Of a stretch of DNA of 11,680 bases, positions 1 through 6,982 are shown in pieces. The notes under the pieces were generated by a model. The model was given only the letters and a program-made list of their open reading frames with translations, was not told the DNA's origin and did no database searches. The number at the start of each line of letters is the position of its first letter. Position 1 is the stretch's first letter. Origin of the DNA: JBHHZI01 sp046757965 (GTDB lineage Bacteria > Acidobacteriota > Polarisedimenticolia > SMYD01); contig JBHHZI010000104.1 in assembly GCA_046757965.1 (NCBI GenBank), forward strand, positions 1-11,680, given 5' to 3'. The translations under genes were made by a program, and so were the position numbers.

Positions 1-584
1 AGACCACCACGGCGGGCAAGCTGGCGGCGCGGGCCGTCAGCGGCGGCCAGCGTGTGGTCTGCGCGGCGGCGGACACCTATCGGGCCGCCGCCGTGGGGCA
101 GCTCGAGGTCTGGGCGGCACGCGCCGGTGCCCAGATCGTGAAGCAGCGCGAAGGGGCGGACCCGGCGGCGGTCGTGGTCGATGCCCTGCGCGCCGGGATC
201 TCCCGTGGCGCCGATCTGGTCCTGGCCGATACCGCCGGCCGTCTTCACACGTCGGCGCCGCTCATGCGGGAGCTCGCCAAGATCGGCCGGGTCGCCGCCC
301 GCGAGGTTCCGGGCGCTCCCCACGAGGTGCTTCTGGTGCTCGATGCCTGCACGGGTCAGAACGGGCTGTCCCAGGCGCGCCGATTCACGGAGGCGTTGCC
401 GCTCACCGGGCTGGTGCTCACCAAGCTCGACGGCACCGCCCGGGGCGGCATCGCCGTAGCGCTGAGCCGGGAGCTGGCGCTTCCCATCCGCCATATCGGG
501 GTCGGTGAGGGGGTGGACGATCTCCTGGAGTTCCGGGCGGATGAATTCGTCAACGGCCTGCTCGGCGGCAACAGCGCGGAGTGA
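1..584 (+). CDS. ftsY: Signal recognition particle receptor FtsY, 3' part (5' end outside window)
   Basis: FtsY is the SRP receptor GTPase. It docks ribosome-SRP complexes at the inner membrane and pairs with Ffh. The window opens inside the P-loop: the frame starting at base 3 reads TTTAGKLAAR, the tail of the usual GKTTT motif, so the N-terminal A/N domain is missing. Visible in order are DTYRAAA (G2), DTAGR (G3), the FtsY-type LDACTGQNG stretch, TKLDGTARGG (G4) and GVGEGVDDLLEF (G5). The ending EFVNGLLGG is typical of FtsY; Ffh would continue into an M domain. The 193 residues present cover most of the G domain. No internal start is claimed, because GTG at 54 lies inside the conserved domain. 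The stop is 9 bases before ribD, which suggests co-transcription. The partner gene ffh lies about 3.1 kb downstream. Identification is secure. Confidence 0.96.
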   Translation, partial: TTTAGKLAARAVSGGQRVVCAAADTYRAAAVGQLEVWAARAGAQIVKQREGADPAAVVVDALRAGISRGADLVLADTAGRLHTSAPLMRELAKIGRVAAREVPGAPHEVLLVLDACTGQNGLSQARRFTEALPLTGLVLTKLDGTARGGIAVALSRELALPIRHIGVGEGVDDLLEFRADEFVNGLLGGNSAE

Positions 585-593
585 CCCTTCCCG

Positions 594-1760
594 ATGGTTT
601 CCTCGCAGCACCGGATTCCCCGTGACGAGCGCTTCATGCGCCGGGCTCTTCAACTGGCCCGGCGCGGCACCGGCGCCGTGTCACCGAATCCACTGGTGGG
701 TGCGGTCGTGGCGCGCGGTGGGCGTATCGTGGGCGAGGGGTACCATCGCGTGTTCGGCGGGCGGCACGCGGAGGTCGCCGCGCTCCGGGCGGCGGGCGCG
801 CGGGCGCGCGGGGCGACGCTCTACACCAACCTCGAACCGTGCGCCCACCATGGCAAGACGCCGCCGTGCGTGGAGACGGTGGTGGCGGCCGGGATCCGGC
901 GAGTGGTCGCGGCGATGCGCGACCCGGACCGGAAGGTGTTCGGCCGGGGATTCCGACATCTGCGCCGCGCCGGTGTCGAGGTCGTCGTGGGGCTGCTCGC
1001 GGCGGATGCCGCCCGTCTGAACGAGAGTTTCCTGCACTCCGTCGCCACCGGCCGGCCGCTGGTGACCCTCAAGGCCGGGATGAGTCTCGACGGTCGAATC
1101 GCCGCGGCGGGGGGCCACAGCCGGTGGATCACGTCGCCGGCGGCGTGGCTCCGGGCGCACCGGATCCGGCGCTCGGTGGACGCGGTCCTGGTCGGCGTGG
1201 GGACGGTGGTGGCGGACGATCCACGGCTCACGGCCCGGCCCGGGGGCCGGGTGGCGCGCTGCCAGCCGCGCCGCGTGGTGCTCGACGGCCGGTTCCGGAT
1301 GCCTCCAGAGGCCCGCCTTCTGGCCGAGAGGGGCGCCGGACCTGTGATAATCTATGGTCTCGATTGTCAGTTCAGGCGACGGCGGAGGCTGGAGAAGGCG
1401 GGTGCCGAAGTGGTCACGGTCCCTGAGCGTCACGGGCAGCCGGACATCGGCGCCGTGCTCTCGGATCTCGCCGGGCGGGGCGTGCAGTCGCTGCTCGTCG
1501 AGGGCGGCGGCCGGGTGAACGGGGCGTTCGTGGAAGCGCGCATGGCGGATCGGATTGCCTGGTTCATCGCGCCGCGGTTTCTCGGTGCCGGCGGGATCCC
1601 GGTTCTCGACGGCGCAACCGTCGACGACCCTGCTGACTCCGTCCGGATCGAAGACGTGACCGTGGCCCGATGTGGGCCGGATCTGCTGGTCGAGGGGCGT
1701 CTGGTTGCTGGCGACCGGCCCGGAGAGCGGAGGCGACGTGTTCAGCGGCATCGTCAGTGA
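594..1760 (+). CDS. ribD: Bifunctional riboflavin biosynthesis deaminase/reductase RibD
   Basis: RibD carries out two cytosolic steps of riboflavin synthesis: deamination of the pyrimidine made by GTP cyclohydrolase II, then reduction of the ribosyl side chain. The N-terminal deaminase domain (about residues 12-150) has PNPLVGAVV, the zinc/catalytic motif HAE (58-60) and PCAHHGKTPPC (82-92, with Cys83 and Cys92). The C-terminal reductase domain (about 156-370) has TLKAGMSLDGRIA, VGVGTVVADDPRLT and LVEGGGRVNG. Its 388 residues fit the family. ATG 594 is chosen because DERFMRRAL, which begins the conserved domain, starts soon after. A GGAG at 578-581 is a rather distant Shine-Dalgarno; ATG 636 would cut into the domain. 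The last 18 residues are arginine-rich and are partly encoded by the overlap with ribE. The preceding ftsY ends 9 bases upstream, and no FMN riboswitch fits in that gap. Confidence 0.96.
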   Translation: MVSSQHRIPRDERFMRRALQLARRGTGAVSPNPLVGAVVARGGRIVGEGYHRVFGGRHAEVAALRAAGARARGATLYTNLEPCAHHGKTPPCVETVVAAGIRRVVAAMRDPDRKVFGRGFRHLRRAGVEVVVGLLAADAARLNESFLHSVATGRPLVTLKAGMSLDGRIAAAGGHSRWITSPAAWLRAHRIRRSVDAVLVGVGTVVADDPRLTARPGGRVARCQPRRVVLDGRFRMPPEARLLAERGAGPVIIYGLDCQFRRRRRLEKAGAEVVTVPERHGQPDIGAVLSDLAGRGVQSLLVEGGGRVNGAFVEARMADRIAWFIAPRFLGAGGIPVLDGATVDDPADSVRIEDVTVARCGPDLLVEGRLVAGDRPGERRRRVQRHRQ

Positions 1761-2394
1761 GATCGGTCGAGTCGTGATGGTGCGCGGCGGAGCCGGCGCG
1801 ACGGAACTCGGCATCGCCTGTCGACTCGCCGGTGAGGATCTGGCCGTCGGGGAGAGTGTCGCGGTGTCGGGGACCTGTCTCACTGTGGTGGGCGGAGACG
1901 GGGAATCGTTCCAGGCCACGGCCTCTCTCGAGACCCTCGGCTGCACGACCCTCGGCCGGCTGGCGGTGGGGCACGCGGTCAATCTGGAGCGGGCTCTGCG
2001 GGCGTCGGACCGACTCGGTGGCCACTTCGTCCAGGGGCATGTCGATGGCGTGGGTCGCGTCAGCAGCGTCCGGCCGGCGGGTGTGGCGCGGGTCGTCGCC
2101 ATCGAATCGCCGGCGATGCTCGTCCCCCATCTCGTCGATCGAGGCTCGGTCGCGGTGGACGGCGTGTCGCTGACCATCACCTCCGTGGACGCCTCCCGCT
2201 TCGAGGTCACGCTCATCCCCGCGACGCTGGCCGCGACCACTCTCGGCGGTCTGCGCGCCGGGGCGACGGTCAACCTGGAAGCGGATATCCTGAGCAAGTA
2301 CGTGGCGGCAGCGATGGCCGCCCGGGGAGGTCTCGCGGCCACCCGACCCGGCCCGACCGCGGTCGACTGGCTGGCCGCCGGCGAGGAGAGCTGA
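1738..2394 (+). CDS. ribE: Riboflavin synthase, alpha chain
   Basis: This enzyme dismutates two 6,7-dimethyl-8-ribityllumazine molecules to riboflavin, the last step of the pathway. The start is the GTG at 1738, giving the family's hallmark N-terminus MFSGIV; it follows GGAGG at 1729-1733. The open frame extends upstream to 1672, but that part would add unrelated residues inside ribD. The protein has 218 residues and two lumazine-binding repeats. The first carries VGESVAVSGTCLTVV and NLERAL, followed by GGHFVQGHVDG. The second carries DRGSVAVDGVSLTIT and NLEADILSKYV. The gene overlaps the end of ribD by 23 bases, suggesting coupled translation, and ribBA begins one base after its stop. Some databases call this gene ribC. 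Confidence 0.95.
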   Translation: MFSGIVSEIGRVVMVRGGAGATELGIACRLAGEDLAVGESVAVSGTCLTVVGGDGESFQATASLETLGCTTLGRLAVGHAVNLERALRASDRLGGHFVQGHVDGVGRVSSVRPAGVARVVAIESPAMLVPHLVDRGSVAVDGVSLTITSVDASRFEVTLIPATLAATTLGGLRAGATVNLEADILSKYVAAAMAARGGLAATRPGPTAVDWLAAGEES

Positions 2395-2395
2395 G

Positions 2396-3598
2396 ATGCC
2401 GTTCGCTCCCATTCCGGAGGCTCTCGACGATTTGCGCGCCGGTCGCATGGTGATCGTCGTCGATGACGAGGATCGCGAGAACGAGGGCGACCTGACCCTT
2501 GCCGCGGACAAGGTGACGCCCGAGGCGATCAACTTCATGGCCCGCTACGGTCGCGGCCTGATCTGTCTGCCGATGACCGGCGAGCGGCTCGATGAGCTCG
2601 AGGTCCCGCTCATGGTCGAGAAGAACACCGCCGCCTTTCGCACCGCCTTCTGCGTGTCCATCGAGGCCAAGCGCAGGGTGTCCACGGGTATCTCGGCGGC
2701 GGACCGGGCGACCACCATCCGGGCGGCCATCGATCCCGCGACCGGGCCGGACGATCTCGCCCGCCCCGGACACGTCTTCCCCCTGCGCGCCCAGGCCGGG
2801 GGAGTGCTCCGGCGGGCGGGACAGACCGAGGCCGCGGTGGACATGGCCCGTCTCGCCGGTCTCACGCCGGCCGGAGTGATCTGCGAGATCATGAACGAGG
2901 ACGGCACCATGGCCCGGGTTCCGGATCTGGAAGCGTTCGCCCGCCGGCACCGGCTCAAGCTGGTCTTGGTCGCCGACCTGATCCGCTACCGGATGCAGCA
3001 TGAACGACTGGTCCGGCCTGTCGCGCAGCCCCGGCTCCCGACCCGCGCGGGAGATTTTCGCCTCATCGCGTACCGCGCAGACGTCGAGGGGAAGACACAC
3101 CTGGCCCTGGTGATGGGGGAGATCGATCCCGACGAGCCCGTGCTCGTGAGAGTCCACTCCGAGTGCCTGACCGGGGACGTGTTCGGATCTCTGCGTTGCG
3201 ACTGCGGGCAGCAGCTCGAGCGGGCGATGGAAGCGATCGGACGGGAAGGAAGGGGAGTGATCGTCTACCTGCGCCAGGAAGGGCGGGGCATCGGTCTGCT
3301 CAACAAGCTGAGGGCCTATGAACTCCAGGAAGCCGGTGCGGACACGGTGGTCGCGAACGAGCGCCTGGGGTTTCGCGCGGACCAGCGGGACTACGGCATC
3401 GGAGCCCAGATCCTCTTCGATCTGGGTGCGCGCAAGCTCCGTGTTCTGAGCAACAACCCCGTGAAGTTCATCGCCCTGAAGGGGTATGGCCTTCAGATCG
3501 TGGAGCGGGTCCCGCTGGAGATCGCTCCCGGCGCCCATTCCCGCCAGTATCTGAAGACGAAGAAGGAAAAGATGGGGCACCTTCTCGATTCGGTGTGA
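2396..3598 (+). CDS. ribBA: Bifunctional 3,4-dihydroxy-2-butanone-4-phosphate synthase / GTP cyclohydrolase II
   Basis: RibBA makes both starting blocks of riboflavin: the four-carbon unit from ribulose 5-phosphate and the pyrimidine from GTP. The RibB half (about 1-205) has DDEDRENEGDL (23-33), STGISAADRATTI (96-108), RPGHVFPLRAQAGG (123-136) and EIMNEDGTMAR. The RibA half (about 215-395) has VRVHSECLTGD and LRCDCG, giving the three zinc cysteines Cys257, Cys268 and Cys270. YLRQEGRGIGLLNK, ANERLGF and LSNNPVK follow. Both domains look intact, and 400 residues is the usual fused length. The start ATG 2396 follows GAGGAG at 2383-2388 and lies one base after the ribE stop. The next gene is not ribH (lumazine synthase), which often follows ribBA; the locus switches to ffh with its own promoter. 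Confidence 0.97.
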   Translation: MPFAPIPEALDDLRAGRMVIVVDDEDRENEGDLTLAADKVTPEAINFMARYGRGLICLPMTGERLDELEVPLMVEKNTAAFRTAFCVSIEAKRRVSTGISAADRATTIRAAIDPATGPDDLARPGHVFPLRAQAGGVLRRAGQTEAAVDMARLAGLTPAGVICEIMNEDGTMARVPDLEAFARRHRLKLVLVADLIRYRMQHERLVRPVAQPRLPTRAGDFRLIAYRADVEGKTHLALVMGEIDPDEPVLVRVHSECLTGDVFGSLRCDCGQQLERAMEAIGREGRGVIVYLRQEGRGIGLLNKLRAYELQEAGADTVVANERLGFRADQRDYGIGAQILFDLGARKLRVLSNNPVKFIALKGYGLQIVERVPLEIAPGAHSRQYLKTKKEKMGHLLDSV

Positions 3599-3610
3599 TC
3601 GCCGTCCCCC

Positions 3611-3639
3611 TTGACAGTCAATCTAAACCTCTAGATAAT
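3611..3639 (+). promoter_or_regulatory. Near-consensus sigma70-type promoter for the ffh operon
   Basis: TTGACA at 3611-3616 is a perfect -35 box. After exactly 17 bases, GATAAT at 3634-3639 matches five of six -10 positions. The element sits in an AT-rich patch (about 3610-3655) that contrasts with the GC-rich surroundings, in the only sizeable gap between ribBA and ffh. A start near 3646 would give a leader of roughly 37 bases before the GTG of ffh. That it drives ffh-rpsP-rimM-trmD-rplS is inferred from position. Confidence 0.8.
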
Positions 3640-3682
3640 AAGAAGTTTTGGTCCTTCCTGCGCCACACCAGAGGTGAGACGA

Positions 3683-5002
3683 GTGTTCGACAACCTATCC
3701 GAGCGGCTGAGTGCCGTGTTCCGCAATCTTCGCGGCCAGGGCCACCTGACCGAAGCGAACATGCGGGAGGGGTTGCGCGAGATCCGCAAGGCTCTCCTCG
3801 AGGCCGACGTCCATTTCCGGGTCGCCCGGGATCTTCTCAAGCAGATCGAGGCCAGGGCGCTGGGAGAGACAGTTCTCCGCTCGCTCACTCCGGGCCAGCA
3901 GCTCGTGAAGGTGGTCCGGGACGAGATGACGGACCTCCTTGGTGGAGCGCATGTCCCCCTGCGGCTGGGTTCCCGCCGTCCCGCGGTGATCCTGATGACC
4001 GGGCTGCAAGGCTCCGGCAAGACGACGACCTCCGCCAAGCTGGGTCGTTTTCTGCGCGGCCAGGGACGCACGCCGCTCCTCGTGCCGGCGGACCTGAGCC
4101 GCCCCGCCGCCGTGGAGCAGCTCCGCAAGATGGGAGCGATCGCGGGCGTGGACGTCGTCCCGGCGGAGACGGGAGGCGACCCGGTGGCTGTCGCTCAGGC
4201 CGGGGTCGCCGCCGCCGTGGACCGGGGACACGACGTCGTCATCATCGACACGGCCGGCCGGCTGCACATCGATGACGACCTCATGGCCCAGCTCTGCGAC
4301 GTCCGGGACGCCGTGAACCCGGTGGAGACGCTCTACGTGGCCGATTCCATGACCGGTCAGGATGCGGTGAACAGCAGTGCGGCGTTCAATGAGGCGCTCG
4401 GCGTCAGCGGCATCATCCTGACCAAGATGGACGGAGATGCCCGCGGGGGGGCCGCGCTCTCGATCCGCGCGATGACCGGTGTGCCGATCCGCTTCGTGGG
4501 TGTGGGGGAGAAGGTCGAGGCGCTGGAGCCGTTCCATCCGGACCGACTGGCGTCTCGGATCCTCGGGATGGGCGATGTCCTGACGCTCATCGAGAAGGCG
4601 CAGGCGGTGGCCGATGACGAGGAGGGGCGGCGCCTCACGGCCAGGATGCGTCAGGCGAGCTTCTCCCTCGAGGACTTCCGGGATCAGCTCAGAAAGATGA
4701 GGCAGCTCGGTCCGCTCGACCAGTTGTTGAAGCTGATGCCGGGAAGCGGCAAGATGGCCCTTCCCGATCTGGACGGCCACGATCTCCGGCGAACGGAGGC
4801 GATCATCGATTCGATGACGCCCGGCGAACGAAACGACCACACGGTGATCAACGGCAGCCGGCGTCGCCGCATTGCCAGGGGGTCGGGCACACGTGTCCAA
4901 GATGTCAATCGATTGCTCAAGCAGTTTGCGGCCATGCACAAGATGCTCAGGAAGATGGGAGGCCGGCTCGACCGCAAGGCGTTCCGGGCCTGGCCCACAT
5001 GA
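3683..5002 (+). CDS. ffh: Signal recognition particle protein Ffh (SRP54)
   Basis: Ffh binds signal sequences and 4.5S RNA and targets nascent membrane proteins to FtsY. GTG 3683 is chosen because it gives the family N-terminus MFDNLSERL and follows AGAGGTGA at 3670-3677; an in-frame GTG at 3674 lies inside that Shine-Dalgarno. The NG domain shows TGLQGSGKTTTSAKL (G1, 106-120), DLSRPAA (G2), DTAGRLH (G3, 189-195), TKMDGDARGG (G4, 247-256) and GVGEKVEALEPFHPDRL (G5). The M domain (about 300-439) has the RNA-binding stretch SRRRRIARGSGTRVQDVNRLL (392-412) and a short methionine-containing end, MHKMLRKMGG. At 439 residues it is at the usual length. It opens the ribosome-maturation operon, with rpsP 40 bases downstream. 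No 4.5S RNA gene was recognised in the window. Confidence 0.97.
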   Translation: MFDNLSERLSAVFRNLRGQGHLTEANMREGLREIRKALLEADVHFRVARDLLKQIEARALGETVLRSLTPGQQLVKVVRDEMTDLLGGAHVPLRLGSRRPAVILMTGLQGSGKTTTSAKLGRFLRGQGRTPLLVPADLSRPAAVEQLRKMGAIAGVDVVPAETGGDPVAVAQAGVAAAVDRGHDVVIIDTAGRLHIDDDLMAQLCDVRDAVNPVETLYVADSMTGQDAVNSSAAFNEALGVSGIILTKMDGDARGGAALSIRAMTGVPIRFVGVGEKVEALEPFHPDRLASRILGMGDVLTLIEKAQAVADDEEGRRLTARMRQASFSLEDFRDQLRKMRQLGPLDQLLKLMPGSGKMALPDLDGHDLRRTEAIIDSMTPGERNDHTVINGSRRRRIARGSGTRVQDVNRLLKQFAAMHKMLRKMGGRLDRKAFRAWPT

Positions 5003-5042
5003 TTCTCGAAGTGGACGGAGACGAAGCACGGAGGTTGTCAGG

Positions 5043-5309
5043 ATGTTGAAGATCCGATTGCGGCGGATGGGCCGGAAGCACAGCCCCTTCTACCGGGTGC
5101 TGGTGTCCGATTCTCGCCGGACTCCCGGGGCCCGATTCAACGAGGTGCTCGGCACCTATGATCCCCGACGCGAGCCCGCGGTGATCCAGATCGATGTCGA
5201 GCGCGCCGATCACTGGATGAAGAAGGGGGCCCATCCCTCGGAGACCGTGGCGCGCCTGATCGAGAAGGCCCGTGTCGCGGCGGCTGTGGCCCCGACCCCG
5301 GCCGGCTGA
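5043..5309 (+). CDS. rpsP: 30S ribosomal protein bS16
   Basis: bS16 is a small-subunit assembly protein. The sequence begins MLKIRLRRMGRKHSPFYRV and continues with DSRRTPGARFNEVLGTYDP and HWMKKGAHPSETV, matching the family along its length; 88 residues is normal. ATG 5043 is preceded by GGAGG at 5030-5034. The same frame is open back to 4872, but that segment only reads ffh out of frame and has no bS16 character. The last ten residues (Ala/Pro-rich) are a non-conserved tail. rimM starts 19 bases after the stop. In many bacteria a small KH-domain RNA-binding gene sits between rpsP and rimM; none fits here. Confidence 0.96.
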   Translation: MLKIRLRRMGRKHSPFYRVLVSDSRRTPGARFNEVLGTYDPRREPAVIQIDVERADHWMKKGAHPSETVARLIEKARVAAAVAPTPAG

Positions 5310-5328
5310 TCCGGAAGGCGCTGGTCCG

Positions 5329-5901
5329 ATGTCCGACCCGGTGCATGTCGCCACGGTGGTGCGTTCTCGTGGGAATCGTGGTGAGGTGGTGGTGCACTGC
5401 CCCGGGGGGCATCCGGAACGGTGGCGCGACCTCGCGGCTGCCCACGTGGGGCGCGACGCGACCCGGGCGCGGTCGTGGAAGATCGAGCGGGCGTGGCTCC
5501 ATGATGGACGGCTGGTGATGCACTTCGAAGGGGTCACGGACATCGGCACGGCACGTTCCCTGGTGGGACATCACGTCTTCATCGATCGATCGGAACTGCC
5601 GGCGCTTGAAGATGCCACCTGGTACGCGTGCGATCTGGCGGGAGCCCGCGTCATCGACGACCGGAGCGGTCGACTGCTCGGGCACGTCGAGGACACCATC
5701 AGCGCGTCCGCGCAGGATCGGCTCGTGGTGAGAACCGGGAGTGGGGCCCAGGTGGACGTGCCGCTGGTGAGAGCCATCGTGCGCAGCGTGGATGCCGCCG
5801 CCGGCTGCGTCCGGATCGATCCGCCGGCCGGTCTCATGGAGGAGAATCCGGCGCCGGGGCCGGGTGAGCCGCCGGTGAACGGTGGCGGGGAGATGTCGTG
5901 A
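5329..5901 (+). CDS. rimM: Ribosome maturation factor RimM
   Basis: RimM binds uS19 and helps mature the head of the 30S subunit. ATG 5329 is chosen because the RimM N-domain begins directly after it (VHVATVVRSRGNRGEV), with GGAAGG at 5313-5318 upstream. The frame is open from 5272, but those residues lie within the 3' end of rpsP and look unrelated. The central part has FEGVTDIGTARSLVGHHVFI. The C-terminal PRC-barrel-like half has WYACDLAGARVIDDRSGRLL, then VPLVRAIVRSVD and a closing RIDPPAGLM, the usual family ending. A Gly/Pro-rich tail of about 20 residues follows. It has 190 residues, near the family norm. The N-domain is rather divergent, but context between rpsP and trmD settles the call. 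The stop overlaps the trmD start by four bases (5898-5901). Confidence 0.93.
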   Translation: MSDPVHVATVVRSRGNRGEVVVHCPGGHPERWRDLAAAHVGRDATRARSWKIERAWLHDGRLVMHFEGVTDIGTARSLVGHHVFIDRSELPALEDATWYACDLAGARVIDDRSGRLLGHVEDTISASAQDRLVVRTGSGAQVDVPLVRAIVRSVDAAAGCVRIDPPAGLMEENPAPGPGEPPVNGGGEMS

Positions 5902-6644
5902 ACATCGATGTCGTGAGCCTCTTTCCCGAGATGGTCCGCGCGGCCCTGCCGTTCGGGATCGTGCGTCGAAGTCTGGCCGCCGGCCGCCTGACCGTGCATG
6001 TCCATGACCTGCGCGCCCATGGCGTGGGCCGGCACCGGCAGGTGGACGATGCTCCGTTCGGCGGCGGAGGCGGCATGGTGCTGCGACCGGAGCCGATCTT
6101 CGCGGCGGTGGAGGCCATCGAGTCCGCCGTTCCCCGCCGTCGGCGCCACCGCCTGCTGCTCACGCCTCGCGGCCACCGGTGCGAGCAGGCCGATCTGAGG
6201 CGCCTGGCTCGCACCGATGATCTCCTGATCGTGTGCGGCCGCTACGAGGGTGTCGACGAGCGCGTCCGGCTCCACCTCGCCGATGAGGACCTGAGCATCG
6301 GCGACTACGTGCTGTCCGGCGGGGAACTGCCGGCGCTGGTCCTCATCGAGGGGATCTGTCGCCTTCTTCCGGGCGCCCTCGGCGATCCGGAGGGTGCGGA
6401 ACGGGAGTCGTTCGAGGGCGATTCGCTGGACTGGCCGGCCTGGACCCGACCCGCCACCTTCCGGGGGCTTTCGGTCCCCGAGGTGCTGCAGTCGGGTCAT
6501 CACGCTCAGATCCAGAAGTGGCGACAGGACAAGCAGTTGGAGCTGACCCGGGAGGCCAGGCCGGACCTGCTGCAAAAAGGCGGCAAGGGACTGGAAACCA
6601 AGGAATTTGAACCTAGATTGACGAATGGAAGGGCACCATCATGA
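5898..6644 (+). CDS. trmD: tRNA (guanine37-N1)-methyltransferase TrmD
   Basis: TrmD methylates G37 next to the anticodon using S-adenosylmethionine and prevents +1 frameshifting. GTG 5898 overlaps the rimM stop and follows GGGGAGA (5887-5893). It gives MNIDVVSLFPEM, the typical start. Visible motifs are DDAPFGGGGGMVL (50-62), LLLTPRG (87-92 region), and the SAM-knot segments GRYEGVDERV (114-123) and SIGDYVLSGGELPAL (133-147). R155 in CRLLPGALGD and WTRPATFRGLSVPEVLQSGHH follow. The catalytic Asp usually found in the DSF motif aligns without gaps to Glu170 in ESF. The last 20 residues (after RPDLLQKG) look non-conserved, and their DNA is poorer in GC than the rest. The 248 residues match the family. 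The stop overlaps the rplS start. Confidence 0.95.
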   Translation: MNIDVVSLFPEMVRAALPFGIVRRSLAAGRLTVHVHDLRAHGVGRHRQVDDAPFGGGGGMVLRPEPIFAAVEAIESAVPRRRRHRLLLTPRGHRCEQADLRRLARTDDLLIVCGRYEGVDERVRLHLADEDLSIGDYVLSGGELPALVLIEGICRLLPGALGDPEGAERESFEGDSLDWPAWTRPATFRGLSVPEVLQSGHHAQIQKWRQDKQLELTREARPDLLQKGGKGLETKEFEPRLTNGRAPS

Positions 6645-6982
6645 ATCTTCTGGAGCAGGCCGAGCAGCAGAGCCTCAGAAACGACCTTCCCGCCTTCGGG
6701 CCGGGCGACACGGTGAACGTGCATGTGCGCGTCATCGAGGGCGAAAAGGAACGGATCCAGGTCTTCAAGGGCGTCGTGATCGGAAGGCATCGAGGCGGCC
6801 CCCGCAGTTCATTCACCGTGCGCAAGATCAGCTACGGCGTGGGCGTCGAGCGCGTCTTCCCGCTGCACTCTCCGGTGATCGACAAGATCGAGGTGATGCG
6901 GCGGGGACGGGTCCGGCGGGCCAAGCTGTACTACCTGCGTGAACGCCGCGGCAAGGCAGCGAGAATAGCCGAGAAGCGCTAG
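6641..6982 (+). CDS. rplS: 50S ribosomal protein bL19
   Basis: bL19 sits at the subunit interface of the ribosome. The sequence shows FGPGDTVNVHVRVIEGEKER, FKGVVIGRHRGG, SSFTVRKISYGVGVERVFPL and the basic end RRAKLYYLRERRGKAARI, all typical of the family. Its 113 residues are the normal length. ATG 6641 overlaps the trmD stop by four bases (ATGA 6641-6644) and is preceded by GGAAGGG at 6627-6633. It is the last gene of the ffh operon by content: the next gene is unrelated in function and comes after a gap of 93 bases. The rnhB gene, often found next in many bacteria, is absent here. I see no convincing intrinsic terminator after the stop. Confidence 0.97.
   Translation: MNLLEQAEQQSLRNDLPAFGPGDTVNVHVRVIEGEKERIQVFKGVVIGRHRGGPRSSFTVRKISYGVGVERVFPLHSPVIDKIEVMRRGRVRRAKLYYLRERRGKAARIAEKR

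Noticed and set aside
585..593. FMN riboswitch before the riboflavin genes
   Set aside because: Only nine bases separate ftsY and ribD, far too few for the element, and none was recognised inside the end of ftsY.
1672..1737. N-terminal extension of riboflavin synthase from an upstream ATG
   Set aside because: The family starts with MFSGIV, which begins exactly at GTG 1738 behind GGAGG; the extra residues are ribD DNA read in another frame.
681..2342. Long open frame on the - strand (553 codons) opposite ribD/ribE
   Set aside because: It has no recognisable domain and lies wholly opposite well-identified genes. GC-rich codon use commonly leaves the antisense frame open.
2270..3580. Long - strand open frame (436 codons) opposite ribBA
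   Set aside because: Shadow of ribBA; no motif in the translation and no independent start signal.
3674..3682. Earlier GTG start for Ffh
   Set aside because: It would place the start codon within the Shine-Dalgarno AGAGGTGA and add three residues before the conserved MFDNLSERL.
3599..3682. 4.5S (SRP) RNA gene near ffh
   Set aside because: The gap is short and holds a promoter; no SRP RNA-like hairpin with the conserved tetraloop region was seen here or in other gaps.
3695..5029. Long - strand open frame (444 codons) opposite ffh
   Set aside because: Composition is His/Arg-rich antisense of a confident ffh; no domain recognised.
4872..5042. N-terminal extension of bS16
   Set aside because: bS16 normally starts where ATG 5043 places it, with GGAGG upstream; the extension overlaps ffh.
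5272..5328. N-terminal extension of RimM
   Set aside because: It lies inside the end of rpsP and has no RimM character; ATG 5329 has its own Shine-Dalgarno.
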